In this document: positions 32,700-43,805 of the stretch, in pieces
Layout: every line of letters begins with the position of its first letter
Numbering within the stretch: position 1 is the first letter of the stretch
Assembly (NCBI RefSeq): GCF_963169125.1
Contig: NC_084793.1
Coordinates: forward strand, 41,659,578 to 41,723,577
DNA length: 64,000 nucleotides
Direction of reading: 5' to 3'
From: Humulus lupulus
Lineage: Eukaryota; Streptophyta; Magnoliopsida; Rosales; Cannabaceae
Translations under genes and position numbers: made by a program
The notes under the pieces: model-generated
Told to the model about the DNA's origin: nothing
The model's input: the letters and a program-made list of their open reading frames with translations, nothing else
Database searches by the model: none

Positions 32700-33451
32700 T
32701 TCTTGACATTTATCCGTCCAGTTGAACTTTTGTTATTTCTGGGTCAGGTTGGTAAGCGGAGTGGCTATCTTAGAAAATCCTTCTACAAATCTCTGGTAAT
32801 TACCTGCTAGCCTGAGAAAACTTCTAACGCATTCTTAGGTCTTGTCCAATCCTTCATAACCTCTACTTTAGTTGGGTCTACCGCGACTCCATTATTGGAT
32901 ACTATATGGCTGAGGAACGCTACTTGCGACAGCCAAAATTCACATTTCTTGAACTTTCCATAAAGTTGATGCTCCTTTAGTCGCAACATGGTCAGTCTTA
33001 AATGTTCCTCGTGCTCGACTTCATCCTTGGAGTACACCAAAATATCATCAATGAACACTACGAAAAATTTGTCCAAGTAATCCTTGAAGACCCGATTCAT
33101 TAAGTCCATAAATGTGGCTGGAGCATTGGTAAGACCAAAAGACATGACTAGGAACTCGTAGTGTCCGTATCGAGTCCTAAAAGTTGTCTTTGGTATATCC
33201 TCTTCCCTTACCTTGAGCTGGTGATAACCGGACCATGGATCAAACTTTGAAAATACAGTCGCTCATCGGAGTTGATCAAAGAAGTCATCGATCGGGGGTC
33301 GCGGATACTTGTTCTTGATTGTCACCTTGTTCAGCTCGCGGTAATCGATACACATCCACATGTTTCCATCCTTCTTCTTCTTCAGAAATAGAACTAGTGC
33401 TCCCCATGGTGAATGGCTTGGTCTGGTGAAACCCAAGTCCAAGAGTTCTTG
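32700..33451 (-). pseudogene. Element B reverse transcriptase, 3' portion
   Basis: From the solo LTR downwards the strand reads [74 protein letters not shown] and [20 protein letters not shown], with the FIDD catalytic pair intact, and [14 protein letters not shown] stop follows near 32805, and a frame break before the thumb/RNase H junction. An extra Lys in the LFLKKKKDG region and a stop in the DQLR* segment are further lesions. Confidence 0.8.
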
Positions 33452-34018
33452 TGTAACGTTCTAAATTTCCTAATAAGGCTTAGGGCCTTGATTAGGGGGC
33501 CAGGATGGCAAATTATGGAATTATATGATTATGTGATATTTATTTGTATCATTATGTGAATATGTGAGTTATATTATAATATGACGTGATATGCATGTTT
33601 AGGTATATTAAATATGCATGTGGGCCCATTTCTGATTAATTGGGCAATTTTCATCTTTTGGCCATTTTAGGCATATTTGGCATATATGTGGTATATGTGT
33701 GGTGCTTCATTATTATTTGGTTATGCTAAGTTTACTCAGCACGAGATGATCTTAGGATGCAAGCTAGTGGGAAAGTCACAACGGGATTTATACTTGACTC
33801 GGAGTGAGTCAAGGGGTATTTAGCACATTACCGAGATATTGGGTAATGGGAATAAATATTTGATGATAAATTGGGAGTTAGTGAGATTAGGGGGAAATTA
33901 TGGGAGTTTTGACTATTTTACACCCAGGGGCATTTTCAGGACCCCGAGCATTAGGATTTGCTTGATGTTACTTAAGCTTGAAGTAACCTGTCAGAAACAT
34001 AAAAAGAACATTCAGTAT

Positions 34019-34047
34019 GTTCTCTCTCTCTCTCTCTCTCTCTCTCC
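34019..34047 (+). repeat. CT dinucleotide repeat in the family A solo LTR
   Basis: About 14 CT units, at the place where element A has only TTCTCTTTTC. A local expansion specific to this copy. Confidence 0.9.
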
Positions 34048-34394
34048 TGTTCCCTTTTTGACACCAATCGCATTTTCGAAGGAAACTTGAGTTTTAGGAC
34101 TCAGATTTAGGCAAGGATCGAGGCATAGCGATTCTAGGGAAGATTAGAAGCATTTTAGCGGGAGGATCTAGTTGGGGAACAACTTAATCGGAGGTAATTC
34201 AATTTTTAAGTTCTAAGTTTTTATGCTTAGATTGGATTTTATGTTTTGATGAGTTTTTGAATGAATTGAAGCTTGAGTTTTATTGGTATTGGATAATTAA
34301 GATGTTCAGAAACTTTGATTTTTAGATTTGGAGATGTTTGGGTAGGTTTTTGGAAGGTTTTTAAATGGAGAAAATAGAGGTTTCAGTTGGGTTC

Positions 34395-34510
34395 GTGGTT
34401 AGGCTATGACCCTGTTCTTGGGCGGCGCGACCCAGGCTTAATGAAGAAGGTGAAGGTTGTTGATGGGCAGGCGGGCTGCGGCATAGGGTTTGGGGGCCGC
34501 GATGCTTAAT
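34395..34510 (+). repeat. GC-rich motif cassette (GGCGGCGCGACC / GGGCCGCGA type) in the family A solo LTR
   Basis: GTGGTTAGGCTATGACC, GGGCGGCGCGACCCAGG, GGGCTGCGGCATAGGG and GGGGGCCGCGATGC fall where element A LTRs carry AGCGCT palindromes. The surrounding LTR is alignable, the cassette is not. Confidence 0.6.
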
Positions 34511-35293
34511 AGAAATTTTTCCCAGATTTTGTTTTTAGTCGTGGGAACTTAACTCTAAGGGCCTGGACTCGATCCTACTACCCATTTGAGTAGGATTCGA
34601 TGTCTCGGAGGCTAGGATTGGGTCTGGAAGTATTTATTTACTCATTTTGATGAGGTTTTATATTATGGTTGTGACTAGGTTATCGTTAGGGGCTTGGAAG
34701 CAGGATCGTGCTTGTGGCTCGTTTATTGGTAACCTGTGCTTGGACCGAAGGTAAGAAAAATGCACCCAGTATGTGATGCATAAGACACATGTGATTAGGT
34801 CATGACATGAATGTCGAATATGAGATTGATCAGAGCTTGAGTCTCTGTAAATGTGCATGATCATAATTATGCTAGTGATTGCTGAGTGAGCATGCTGAAT
34901 GCCCTGTATTTGGATATTTGACATATGATATATGCCTGGTTGCATTGCTTACTTGTGAATGGAACTGACCTATGAGTCAGGAATCGACAATGGTGTCAGT
35001 ATTGACTGTGAAGCTGTGACTTATTAGTTAAGTTCAGCAGTAGTACAGAGCACTGTTCGTATGGTATTGGATTATGAGTCAAGAACTGTATTAGCATGTT
35101 TAATGCAAGTCGAAAAGATTAGATCTAATCGACATAAACATTATCATCATAGGCATGAAATTCTTGACCGACCCTAAGTTCGATGAAAATAAAAGCGCTT
35201 GTCTAGTCTAAAGGTTAGTTACTTAGAGCCAGGGCTATAAGCTCAAGTGACTGGTACGTCACATGGCGAGGAGGGTGTGGGACCTCAGAGATA

Positions 35294-35645
35294 GACTTAT
35301 CAGTCATCTACACAGAGATTGACTTATCAGTCATCTACACAGAGATTGACTTATCAGTCATCAATACAGAGATGGACTTATCAGTCATCTATATAGAGAT
35401 GGAATTATCAGTCATCTACACAGAGAGAGACTTATTAGTCATCTACACAGAGACAGACTTATCAGTCATCTACATAAGGATAGACTTATCAGTCATCTAC
35501 ATAAGGATAGACTTATCAGTCATCTAAACAGAGTATGACTTATTAGTCATCTATTTAGAGAGAGACTTATTAGTCGTCTACCTCAGAGAGACTTATTAGT
35601 CATCTACCTCAGAGTGAGAGACTTATTAGTCTTCTACTCAGAGTG
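35294..35645 (+). repeat. 27-bp minisatellite in the family A solo LTR
   Basis: About 13 units of GACTTATCAGTCATCTACAC plus AGAGATT; starts at 35294, 35321, 35348 and 35375 show a 27-bp step. It replaces the 59-bp array found at the same place in element A LTRs. Confidence 0.9.
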
Positions 35646-36163
35646 CATGACTCCACAAAAATTTATTTGTGCCTGCTTGCATGCATGAGTAGGGTTATTA
35701 CTGCTAGGCATGCCTATTGTGATTTGGTGACATGTTATTACTTGTTCATGAGCATATTGAGTTTTCTTGGTGAGCTTCGGCTCACGGGTGCTATGTGGTG
35801 CAGGTAAAGGCAAAAGAAAGATGGACTATCTTGAGTTGGAGAGCTTAGGTGACGATGTGTACATATACTGTTGCTCGACCGCCACAACTAAGGGTTTAAA
35901 GAGGAACTAGGGTTAAACCCTATTTTGCCGCTTAGGTCGGCTGGTTGTAAATCTTTTATTGTAATTAGCCATTAAATTATTTTTTGGGGATCTCAATGCA
36001 TACAGTAAACGTTTTAGTGAAACGTTGTATCTTTGACAAAAAAATTTAATCCTAAATCGTTACTTTCACTTAGTTACACTATTATGACCAAATGGCTCGG
36101 TTAGCGAGTTTAGCACTATTTAAAATGCACAACGTAATGGTCCCTGGGTAGTAGGGCGTTACA

Positions 36164-36594
36164 TATCGTAAATGTGTTTTCAACTCCTTGAGTTCTGTAG
36201 GTGCCATCTAATATGGCGGTTCCCAGTACTAGTTCGATTGTGAAGTCAATTTCCAGAGTAGGCGGTAAACCTGGTAAGTAGTCAGGAAATATCTCTGGAA
36301 ATTCCTTAATAATGCGGATGTCTCCAACCTTTAATGGTGTTTCCTGTGCCACATCCGTGGCGCTTGCTAAGAATGCATGACATCATTTCTCTCTCATCCT
36401 CTGAGATTTGAGAGATGAGATAAGTGGTGCCCGTAGTCCTGAAACCTTTCCAATAAAACATAGTTTTTGACCGTCAGGAGTTTCAAACGTCACTTGCTTA
36501 CGTCTATAGTCAATGGTTGCACCATATCTTGCTAGCCAATCCATGTCCAGTATTACATCAAAGTCCTTGATCTCTAGTTCTATCAGGTCTCCTT
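36164..36594 (-). pseudogene. Element B protease-RT linker and start of RT
   Basis: Minus strand: DIRIIKEFPEIFPDYLPGLP is the usual linker VVREFPEVFPEDLPGLPP, then IDFTIELVLGTAILDGTYR, close to the usual ELxPGTxPIxxxPYRM, and GTYRTQGVENTFT (out-of-frame ELKELKTHL). The upstream piece 36400-36594 encodes the protease C-terminal part (FDVILGMDWLARYGATIDYR-like sense). The domain is cut by the family A solo LTR. Confidence 0.75.
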
Positions 36595-36870
36595 CTAGTT
36601 TCGTGCCCTCGATTTTGATCGGACTCCTCGTACTATTCGTGATGATAGAACTACTTTGCCCGAAGGCAGTTCCATAACAAACCTAGTTCTAAATCTTTCA
36701 CAAGGTTTGTTTAATTTCTCTATCATTCCTAACGAGATATACGAGTGTATTGCTCCCGAATCAAACAATATTGAGCATATATTATTGAGGATAAGAAGTT
36801 GACTTGTGACCACCTTGTTACTAGCTTTGACTTCTCCCTGGGTCAAGGTGAAGAATCTGGCTGGAACCAT
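36595..36870 (-). pseudogene. Element B protease
   Basis: Block MVPARFFTLTQGEVKASNKV, VTSQLLILNNICSILFDSGA, IHSYISLGMIEKLNKPC and MELPSGKVVLSSRIVRGVR. The retropepsin active site is FDSGAIHSYIS (usual DSGATHSFIS), Asp present. It follows directly on the gag zinc knuckles. A frameshift near 36615 ends the frame. Confidence 0.85.
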
Positions 36871-38068
36871 CTTGTTGTCCTTCTTTGCTTCTTGTTTGAG
36901 CTATGGACAATCCTTTTTCCGATAACCTTCCTGGCCACAATTGAAACAATCCTTGGTGTTCGCACTACACTCCCCAAGATGTCTTTTCTGGCACTTGGAG
37001 CACTGAGGGTATTCTATATAACCCGACCTAATATTTATTGTTGTTAGTCTGTGCTCTTTTGTCAGCGTTAGCTTGTTTATTATAAGGGTGCTTTATTTTC
37101 TGCCCATTATTGCTATGCTGGTTGTTGTTGTGGTTTTGACCATTCTGAGTCTGATTCTGCTACTTGGGTTCAGACTTGCTGGCCTCTTCCTTAATAACAT
37201 TTTCTTGGAGCCTTTCCACCTTTATAGTCGTTTCCAGAACATCGACGTAAGAAGTGGTTCCAGGGTTTGCAAGCTTGACTCCTAACACAATCTTGGGTCT
37301 GAGCCCCCTGGTGAACTTGGTAACCCTCAAGAAATCGGTTGGGACCAACTCTGGTGAGAACTTGGCTAGACAATCAAATTGTCGAGCGTATTCGACTACC
37401 GTTAAATTGCCCTTATTCAGACTGGAAAATTCTTCCACCCTTGTAGCGATGACAGCCGAGTTGTAATACTTTTTGTGAAACAACTCCACAAATCAAGCCC
37501 AAGTCATGGTGGTGACATCATGAGTCTGCTGTACTAGATCCCACCAGATTATGGCATCATTTTTCAGAAGAGAGGAAACGCAGGTTATGTGATCCGCGTT
37601 ACCAAGTTTCATGTGTGCTAGAATCGACTCTACATTCCTGAGCCATTCTTCAGCCATAAAGGGGTCGGTTGTCCCTTGAAAGTTTGGAGTGTTCTGCTTA
37701 CGGAAATGCTCATAGACTGACTCTATGTACTGAGCTGGATAAGGCGCATAGTTTTCCACCGGCCATCCGCCATACAGATATCCTAAGTTCTGCGCTTGCT
37801 GGGGTGCTTGAGCCGCTGGCTAAGGCTGTGGCTGAGGCTGTAGCTCAGGCTGTGGTTGAGGCTATTGTCGTTGTTCCTGCAACAGTTCTTCTATTTGTTG
37901 CCGTAGTTAGATAATCTCAGCGATGTTGTCAAATGGTGGTGGTGCATTCCTATTAGCAGCAACAGTTGTAGCACACATTCTCCTTCTTCGAACTAGAGGG
38001 GCTTCGTGAGTCTCGTTAGCGGTGCTGGAGGCATTGTTGTTCGTGCGTGCAGACCTTCGTAGTGACAT
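36871..38068 (-). pseudogene. Element B gag
   Basis: Starts at 38068 (MSLRRSARTNNNASSTANE), has a Pro/Gln-repeat linker (QPQPELQPQPQP), then the gag core: NTPNFQGTTDPFMAEEWLRN, DAIIWWDLVQQTHDVTTMTW, stop, ELFHKKYYNSAVIATRVEEF, NKGNLTVVEYARQFDCLAKF and FTRGLRPKIVLGV. Two CCHC-type knuckles at 36910-37015: CSKCQKRHLGEC and CFNCGQEGYRKKDC, the latter with His changed to Tyr. Stops lie in the linker, at about 37492 and before the knuckles. Confidence 0.85.
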
Positions 38069-38720
38069 CTTAAGCAAAGTTCTAACAGATGAGAAAACAT
38101 GTTAGAACTTACCCTAATAGTTTCTAAGGCAAAACTTAGTCTAAACAAACATAACTCGGACCTATCAGTTATGATTTCTTATGAAAAATTATGTAAGCCA
38201 TCTTTATAAATTAGGGTGTGTTTCTATTCTTAGACTATTAAACCACCTTTATTATTTTCTAAGCCTACTTATAACCATCCTATATGACTTAATTCTCAGG
38301 CTCGAAACTCATCGTTGTTCCAAAGTTCACCATATTGAGGGAGGGTTGGGATCAGTAAAATCGTTCCCACTACTTTGGCCCCCTAAACTCTCAATACAGA
38401 ACCCAGTCCAATGATTTGTATCCACTCTCACTGAACTCAGACATTATTTATTGAATTTATTCTAAGTTCATTATGATTGTAAAAAAAAAATCAAACTCAT
38501 ACATGCCATTCAAAAATAACAACTTTATTCATTTGGAAAAAGATTTCCACTTATTACAATCATAAATTAAAAAAAAATAAAGAAACTATACTAATAATAA
38601 TTAAGGTAAATCTCTAAAAATTAGGATCTTCTACATCTGACCCTTCATCTAACATATCATCATTTATTTCTTCATAATCATCATTATCATGAGCCTCGAA
38701 ACTACCTCGGGGAATATTCA
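38069..38720 (+). other. Element B region between leader ORF and gag
   Basis: On the element's strand this is the untranslated stretch downstream of the leader ORF. It is AT-rich with an A/T homopolymer (38480s, 38569-38579). No coding sense seen. Confidence 0.5.
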
Positions 38721-39080
38721 TTAAGATATTATGCTTTCGTTCATTGGTGAATTGAAACGTAAACCTATAGGTAAACCTAAGTATAAGAAAATATAGCTCA
38801 TGGCTACTAGTAAATCATCTTCATCATCCATAGTCTCCCATAATTCTTCAATTTTTGAAACTAAAGTAGGAAAATCCTTAAAAAGCCTAATTACTAGGAC
38901 ATAATGTTCCATGGCTCTCATCATAATTTGCCTATTGATTTGAAGGTGAACTATCTCCTTGTGAAAGTTGACTAATCTCTGAGCGATTCTTTCTAGCACT
39001 CCTACTGTATCCCTTGACTCTCTAACCCTTTTCAATGCCTTGATGGCTTGGATATCATGATAGGTCAAAGCTCCATTCAT
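38721..39080 (-). CDS. Small leader ORF of element B, 119 residues, unknown
   Basis: An uninterrupted frame between the primer site (39216-39227) and gag. It reads MNGALTYHDIQAIKALKRVR at the start, then a helical, leucine-rich sequence (VLERIAQRLVNFHKEIVHLQ, INRQIMMRAMEHYVLVIRLF) and an acidic EELWETMDDEDDLL. No motif that I recognise. It is surprising that this small frame is open while every pol and gag frame around it is broken. It may be a conserved extra protein of the element or a chance survivor in AT-moderate leader. No start-site evidence beyond being the first ATG after the primer site region. Confidence 0.45.
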   Translation of the reverse strand: MNGALTYHDIQAIKALKRVRESRDTVGVLERIAQRLVNFHKEIVHLQINRQIMMRAMEHYVLVIRLFKDFPTLVSKIEELWETMDDEDDLLVAMSYIFLYLGLPIGLRFNSPMNESIIS

Positions 39081-39215
39081 TTTGACTGAAAATTAATGAC
39101 TAAAACGTTAGCTATTAACATAAACATAATATTCATAACATAAACACTTACATTGGCGGTTAGATCTGGAGCTTTTGCGTGTGTATCAAGGAAAACTTCA
39201 TGCATATGAACCGCA

Positions 39216-39227
39216 GCTCTGATACCA
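39216..39227 (-). other. Primer binding site of element B (initiator tRNA-Met)
   Basis: Minus strand TGGTATCAGAGC two bases after the end of the 5' LTR at 39230. It fixes the orientation of element B. Confidence 0.9.
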
Positions 39228-39229
39228 AC

Positions 39230-41157
39230 TGTAATGGCCCAACTAACTTAAAGACCTCAGACCATTAAAAACTACTAAGCATAATTACTATTTTAGAATA
39301 CATACATAAAATAATAGAACTTTATTATAAAAATCCAGATGAATACAGGATCCCATTGTTATTACATAAAATCATAAAGAAAACAAAACCTTTAATTAAT
39401 TGTTCAAATACTAAATGCGAAAAAACATAAATACATAATAATAAGACTTGAAACAAAACGTCATCCTCGATCTTTCCCATCAGTCCGTTCATTTAGTCCT
39501 CTCCCAATACACATGCCAAAGTTGCCATGAATCTGTCCCGCCTTCCAAGCTCATTTTCCTACACCATCTAAAATAAAAAGGGATGAGCCTAATGCCCAGC
39601 AAAGAAAATCATCTAAAAACATATCATAAATCATATGTCTAAAAACATAAATCATAAAACATAGGACTACAATATTAATGGCCATTAACTCATTACTGTA
39701 GTATGTGATAGAATCCATCTAGGTCCTCTTGCTACTATTTGAGGTAGGTTTAAACAAAATATAGTACAGGATAAACCATCTAGGTCCTCTTGCTACTATT
39801 AGGTAGGTTAAATCATAACTATAGTCTACAATAATGATAAAAATCATGGGATTTGCGTATGTGCTATCTAAGAAACTATATTTCCCAAGTGACTACAACA
39901 TAAAACCTATACATATATATACATACATACTCATAACACATAAAATCTAACCTATTTTCCTTACAAAAAACTGGGATATTGGAGACAAGAGCGGGATTGA
40001 AAACTCCTAAAACCAATAGTAAAAAAATCACAAGTTTCCTAAAGAAAATAAGATGAAGAGAAAATCTAAACCATCAAGATAATAACTTGCTGAAAACCTT
40101 AAGTTTCAGGAAACTCAAACACCTAACCAAAAAGCCATTATAACAAGTTAGGATTTTGAAGAAAATGAAAGTGTATAAGAGGAACTATAATGAACTAAAC
40201 TTGAGGATAAAGAATACCTTAGATAGATTAGAACTTCGATCTACACCTCAATACCAAAATATCACTCTATCTTACTTCCCAAGTGTTTAGAAAAGCTCAT
40301 ATTTGAAAACTTTTAACCCCATAACCCTAGTGTTTCTATCTTGAATGAATTTTGCAGCTTGGAGGCTCTGAAGAATGCTTGAATGATGAAGCAAATGGCT
40401 GAGTGAAAGGTCCTATTTATAGAGTTCAAAGAGTGACACTAACCCCTTTTAAAATGAATAATAATTGAATAAATTTGAATTTTTTGTTCAACAGATGCCT
40501 AGAACTTGGTGATAAACATTCAAGAGCATATCTAAGTTGTTGATGGCTGTTTCTAGCTTGGATTCCACGAAATTTCAAATATGCCAAAGGGAGCCGATAT
40601 ATCGCCCCCTATAGTATCATCTGCACCTATATCCCGAGCCTCCGTGGTTTCGTTCGTGCGAAGTCGATGTGTTTTTCGTATCACCCATAGGCGATATATC
40701 AGCCCCTATAGCTGCGATATATCAGCATATGCTGATATTTTAAACAGGTTTTTGCACACTTTCAGCACACTTGAAGTTTGTTAAAACAACTTTGACTGAA
40801 TAAAACGTGATCCTAACAGCTGCTGGAAGGTTCTAGACCTTCTAGATCTATCCTTTATTAATTTATTAATCTAAAATCCTTAAATCCTTAATAAACACGC
40901 ACGTGACAAGTATCACGTTCTTAATTATTCTATCTAAACCTTAGGTTATAATAAATATCATTTCTAGGACCAGCTATATTAATCAAACCTTATGTTAAAA
41001 TTAATATTTCTAAATTATAGGTTAAACTTATAAAATCCATAACTATTTCTACGAGTTTCCAACTAAATCCCGACTTGAACCATTAATCAGGAAAACTAAA
41101 ATACTACAAGCTACTACTACACTACTATCTAGCTAAGTTAAATTGCGAGACACTATA
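39230..41157 (-). mobile_element. 5' LTR of element B
   Basis: Minus strand starts TATAGTGTCTCGCAATTTAA (first base pair mutated from TG to TA) and ends GGGCCATTACA. 1928 bp, collinear with 26865-28853. Palindrome cassette at 40593-40738. Confidence 0.9.
40593..40738 (-). repeat. CGATATATCG palindrome cassette in element B 5' LTR
   Basis: GCCGATATATCGCC, GCGATATATCAGC and GCGATATATCAGC survive; the copy that should follow the first one is reduced to TAGTATCATC. Pair spacing as in the other two family B LTRs. Confidence 0.8.
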
Positions 41158-41890
41158 AGGAACTCATCTTAGGTGAATTACCTGTTTATGAATATTATCC
41201 AAAAGGCAAACTGACCAAGCGTCCATTCTCAACAAATGGTGATAGGGCCAAGGAACCACTTGGAATTGTTCATTCAGATGTTTGTGGAACTTTGAATGTA
41301 CAAGCCAGGGGTGGTTTTGAGTATTTCATCACTTTCATTGACAATTCCTCCAAATGCTCATGTCTTTACCTAATGCATAGGAAATCATAAACATTTTCAA
41401 AGTTTCAGGAATTCCTAGCTATGTCTCAGAACCAATTAGGTAAAACGTTAAAGATCTTGTGATCTGAGTGGGGTGGAGAATATTTGGATATGCAGTTCTA
41501 GGATCATTTAACTGAACATGAGATTTTATCACAACTTACTGCCCCAGGTACTCCGCAACAAAATTGTGTAGCGAAACGTCGTAACAGAACTTTATTGGAA
41601 ATAGTTAGATGCATGCTTAGTCACTCAACTCTACCAACTTCATTCCGGGGACTTGCAATTTAAACCGCGAACAACATTCTCAATGTCGTGCCGTCCAAAT
41701 CAATCCCCAAAACACCTTTAGAATGCTAGAATGGTCGTGAACCTAGTTTATGCCATTATAAAATCTGGGGGTGTCCTGCCCATGTCCTGAGGAAAAAGGA
41801 GGGAAAGCTAGAACCGCAAACTGAAGTTTGCATGTTTTTTTGGCTATCCTAAAGGTACTCGGGGTGGACTTTTCTATAGTCATTTAGAAA
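41158..41890 (+). pseudogene. copia integrase, right of element B
   Basis: Continues the pre-integrase sense (LGELPVYEYYPKGKLTKRPF) into the core: IVHSDVCGTLNVQARGGFEY (first Asp), ILxSEWGGEYLD, where the usual RSDRGGEY has become stop-Ser-Glu-Trp so the second catalytic Asp is Glu, and TAPGTPQQNCVAKRRNRTLL, where the usual GVAERRNRTL Glu is Lys. All three changes are single-base. Further stops lie at about 41390, 41505 and 41660. The 3' part (YKIWGCPAHVLRKKEGKLEP) is the copia C-terminal segment. Confidence 0.8.
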
Positions 41891-41896
41891 AAGAAA

Positions 41897-43025
41897 GTGT
41901 TTACTTCTACGAATGCTATTTTTCTGGAAAATGACTATGTCCAAAACTTCAAACCGCGTAGCAAAGTAGTTTTAGAGGAGATGGTTGAAGAGTTGACTCC
42001 AACCAATGTTCCATCATCATCAACAAAAGTTGATAATGAAATTCCAACTCTTCATGACCAACCGACGCAAGTTTATTTAAATGAAGAAAGTACCACTATT
42101 CCTGAGCAAACAGTCACAGAGCCTCATAGTAGTGGGAGGGTTTCTAGGAACCCAGTTCGCTATGGTTTGGACGGTGAAACCAATATGGTTGTTGGTGACA
42201 CTGGTGAAAATGTTTCGTTGCCTTTCAAAGAGGAAATGGCTAGCCCTGAAAAAGAACTATGACTCGAAGACATGAAACAGGAAATGGAGCCCATGTACTC
42301 AAATTCCGTCTGGGATCTTGTGGATGCACCTAGTGACTTTAGGGCCATTGGGTGCAACTAGATCTACAAGAAGAAAATAAGTGTTGATGGAAATATTGGA
42401 ACTTATATAGCTCGATTAGTAGCAAAGGGTTATACCCAAAGAGAAGGCGTGGACTATGAGGAAACTTTTAGTCTGGTAGCCATGCTCAAGTCCATTCACA
42501 TCCTCCTATCCATAGCAGCCGTTCTCGACTATGAGATCTGGCAAATGGACGTCAAGACAACTTTTCTTAATGGGAAGCTTGACGAAGTCATTTATAAGGA
42601 TCAACCATAAGGATTTAAAGTAGCTGGACAAGAAAAAAAAGTTTACAAGTTGAATAGGTCCATTTATGGACTTAAGCAAGCTTCTCATTCCTGGAATCTT
42701 AGGTTTGATGAAATAACCAAAATTTATGGCTTTGAAAAAAATATTGATGAGCCTTGTGTTTACCAACTGAAGGCAAATCAAATAGTGGTATTTCTGGTTC
42801 TTTATTTAGATGATATCTTACTCATTGGAAACAATGTTAAGAAATTGTCAGATTTGAAGAATTGGCTGAACACTCAATTCCAGATGAAGGATTTGGGTGA
42901 AGTAAGTTATGTTCTAGGAATCTAGATCATTAGGGATAGAAAGAACAAAATCTTAACTCTATCTCAAGCAGCTTACATGGATAAAGTGCTTGAACGTTTC
43001 TCAACGACAAATTCCAAGAAAGGAC
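41897..43025 (+). pseudogene. copia reverse transcriptase with upstream linker
   Basis: 41897-42262 is the linker (SSGRVSRNPVRYG is the usual RRSxRxRxxPxRYG). RT follows: SNSVWDLVDAPSDFRAIG, TYIARLVAKGYTQREGVDYE, EIWQMDVKTTFLNGKLDEVI (first catalytic Asp), LNRSIYGLKQASHSWNLRFD, CVYQLKANQIVVFLVLYLDD, ILLIGNN (catalytic YLDD intact) and FQMKDLGEVSYVLGI. Stops near 42262, 42360, 42608 and 42923 break it into pieces. Confidence 0.9.
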
Positions 43026-43740
43026 GTCTACCATCTTGCCATGGAATTCATATTTAAAAGAAGCAGTCTCCCCAAACTCCTGAAGAGGAAGATGTAATGA
43101 GAAAAGTTCCTTACGCATCTGCAGTTGAGAGTCTGATGTATGATATGTTGTGCACTAGACCAGATATCTTCTATGCAGTGGGAAAAGTGAGCAGGTATCG
43201 ATCAAATCAGGGACCGGAACATTGGATAGAAGTTAAGCATATTATGAAGTATTTAAGGCAAACTAGGGATTCTATGTTAGTATACAAGAGTGGTGTTCTG
43301 AACCCTGTAGGCTACACCGATTCAGATTTTCAGACTGATTTCGATGACAGGAAGTCTACTTCTGGAATGTTGTTTACTCTTGGGCGTGGAGCTGTGATAT
43401 GGAGAAGCATAAACCAGTCCACGATCTCATATTCCACCATGGAGGCTAAATACATAGATGCATCAGAAGCAACTAAGGAAATAGTCTGGCTGAAGAAGTT
43501 CTATTGAGATCTTGGTGTTATTTCAGAAATGGATAAACTGATTGTGTTGTTTTGTGATAACACAGGAGCGATAGATAACTCGAAAGAACCTCGAAGTCAA
43601 GAGAAGAGTAAGCATATAGAAAGGAAGTATCACATAATTTGAGAATATGTGGCCAGGGGAGATGTGAAGGTTATGACGATTGCATCTGAAGACAATCTTG
43701 CGGATCCGTTTACAAAGACTACCCGAAGCTACATTTGATA
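43026..43740 (+). pseudogene. copia RNase H
   Basis: VPYASAVESLMYDMLCTRPD, IFYAVGKVSRYRSNQGPEHW, VGYTDSDFQTDFDDRKSTSG (first catalytic Asp present), TISYSTMEAKYIDASEATKE (Glu present), a stop at 43505, then VLFCDNTGAIDNSKEPRSQE and HIERKYHII*EYVARGDVKV, ending near LADPFTKTTRSYI. The order RT then RNase H next to the 3' LTR is as expected for copia. Confidence 0.85.
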
Positions 43741-43790
43741 AGCATATCAAGGAAATGAGATTAGTAGAATTAAGGCATTAGTTTCAATTA

Positions 43791-43805
43791 GTGCAAGTGG
43801 GAGTT
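43791..43805 (+). other. Polypurine tract of the copia element
   Basis: GTGCAAGTGGGAGTT directly before the TG start of the 3' LTR, a standard copia arrangement. Confidence 0.8.

Larger units (their letters stand above)
33452..36163 (+). mobile_element. Family A solo LTR inside element B reverse transcriptase
   Basis: Starts TGTAACGTTCTAAATTTCC, ends GTAGGGCGTTACA, 2712 bp. Collinear with the element A LTRs (for example AATAAGGCTTAGGGCC, TTAGGATTTGCTTGA, GACCGACC..AAGTTCGATG, TAAACCCTATTTTGC). Flanks TCTTG and TATCG agree at three of five bases, so the duplication is decayed. No internal region is present. It splits the RT domain between the ELKELKTHLR segment (36164 side) and the [10 protein letters not shown] segment (33451 side). 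Confidence 0.85.
26865..41157 (-). mobile_element. Element B: Ty3/gypsy chromovirus-type element on the minus strand, with two solo LTRs inside
   Basis: LTRs at 39230-41157 (5') and 26865-28853 (3'), primer site just inside the 5' LTR, gag, protease, RT, RNase H, integrase and chromodomain all on the minus strand. Flanks are GGGAA (26860-26864) and AGGAA (41158-41162), a 5-bp duplication with one change; joining them restores the copia reading sense. A family B solo LTR (29850-31693, plus orientation) splits integrase, and a family A solo LTR (33452-36163) splits RT. Confidence 0.9.

Noticed and set aside
35294..35645. Regularly spaced repeats resembling a CRISPR array
   Set aside because: Units are directly adjacent 27-bp minisatellite copies without unique spacers, inside a plant LTR.
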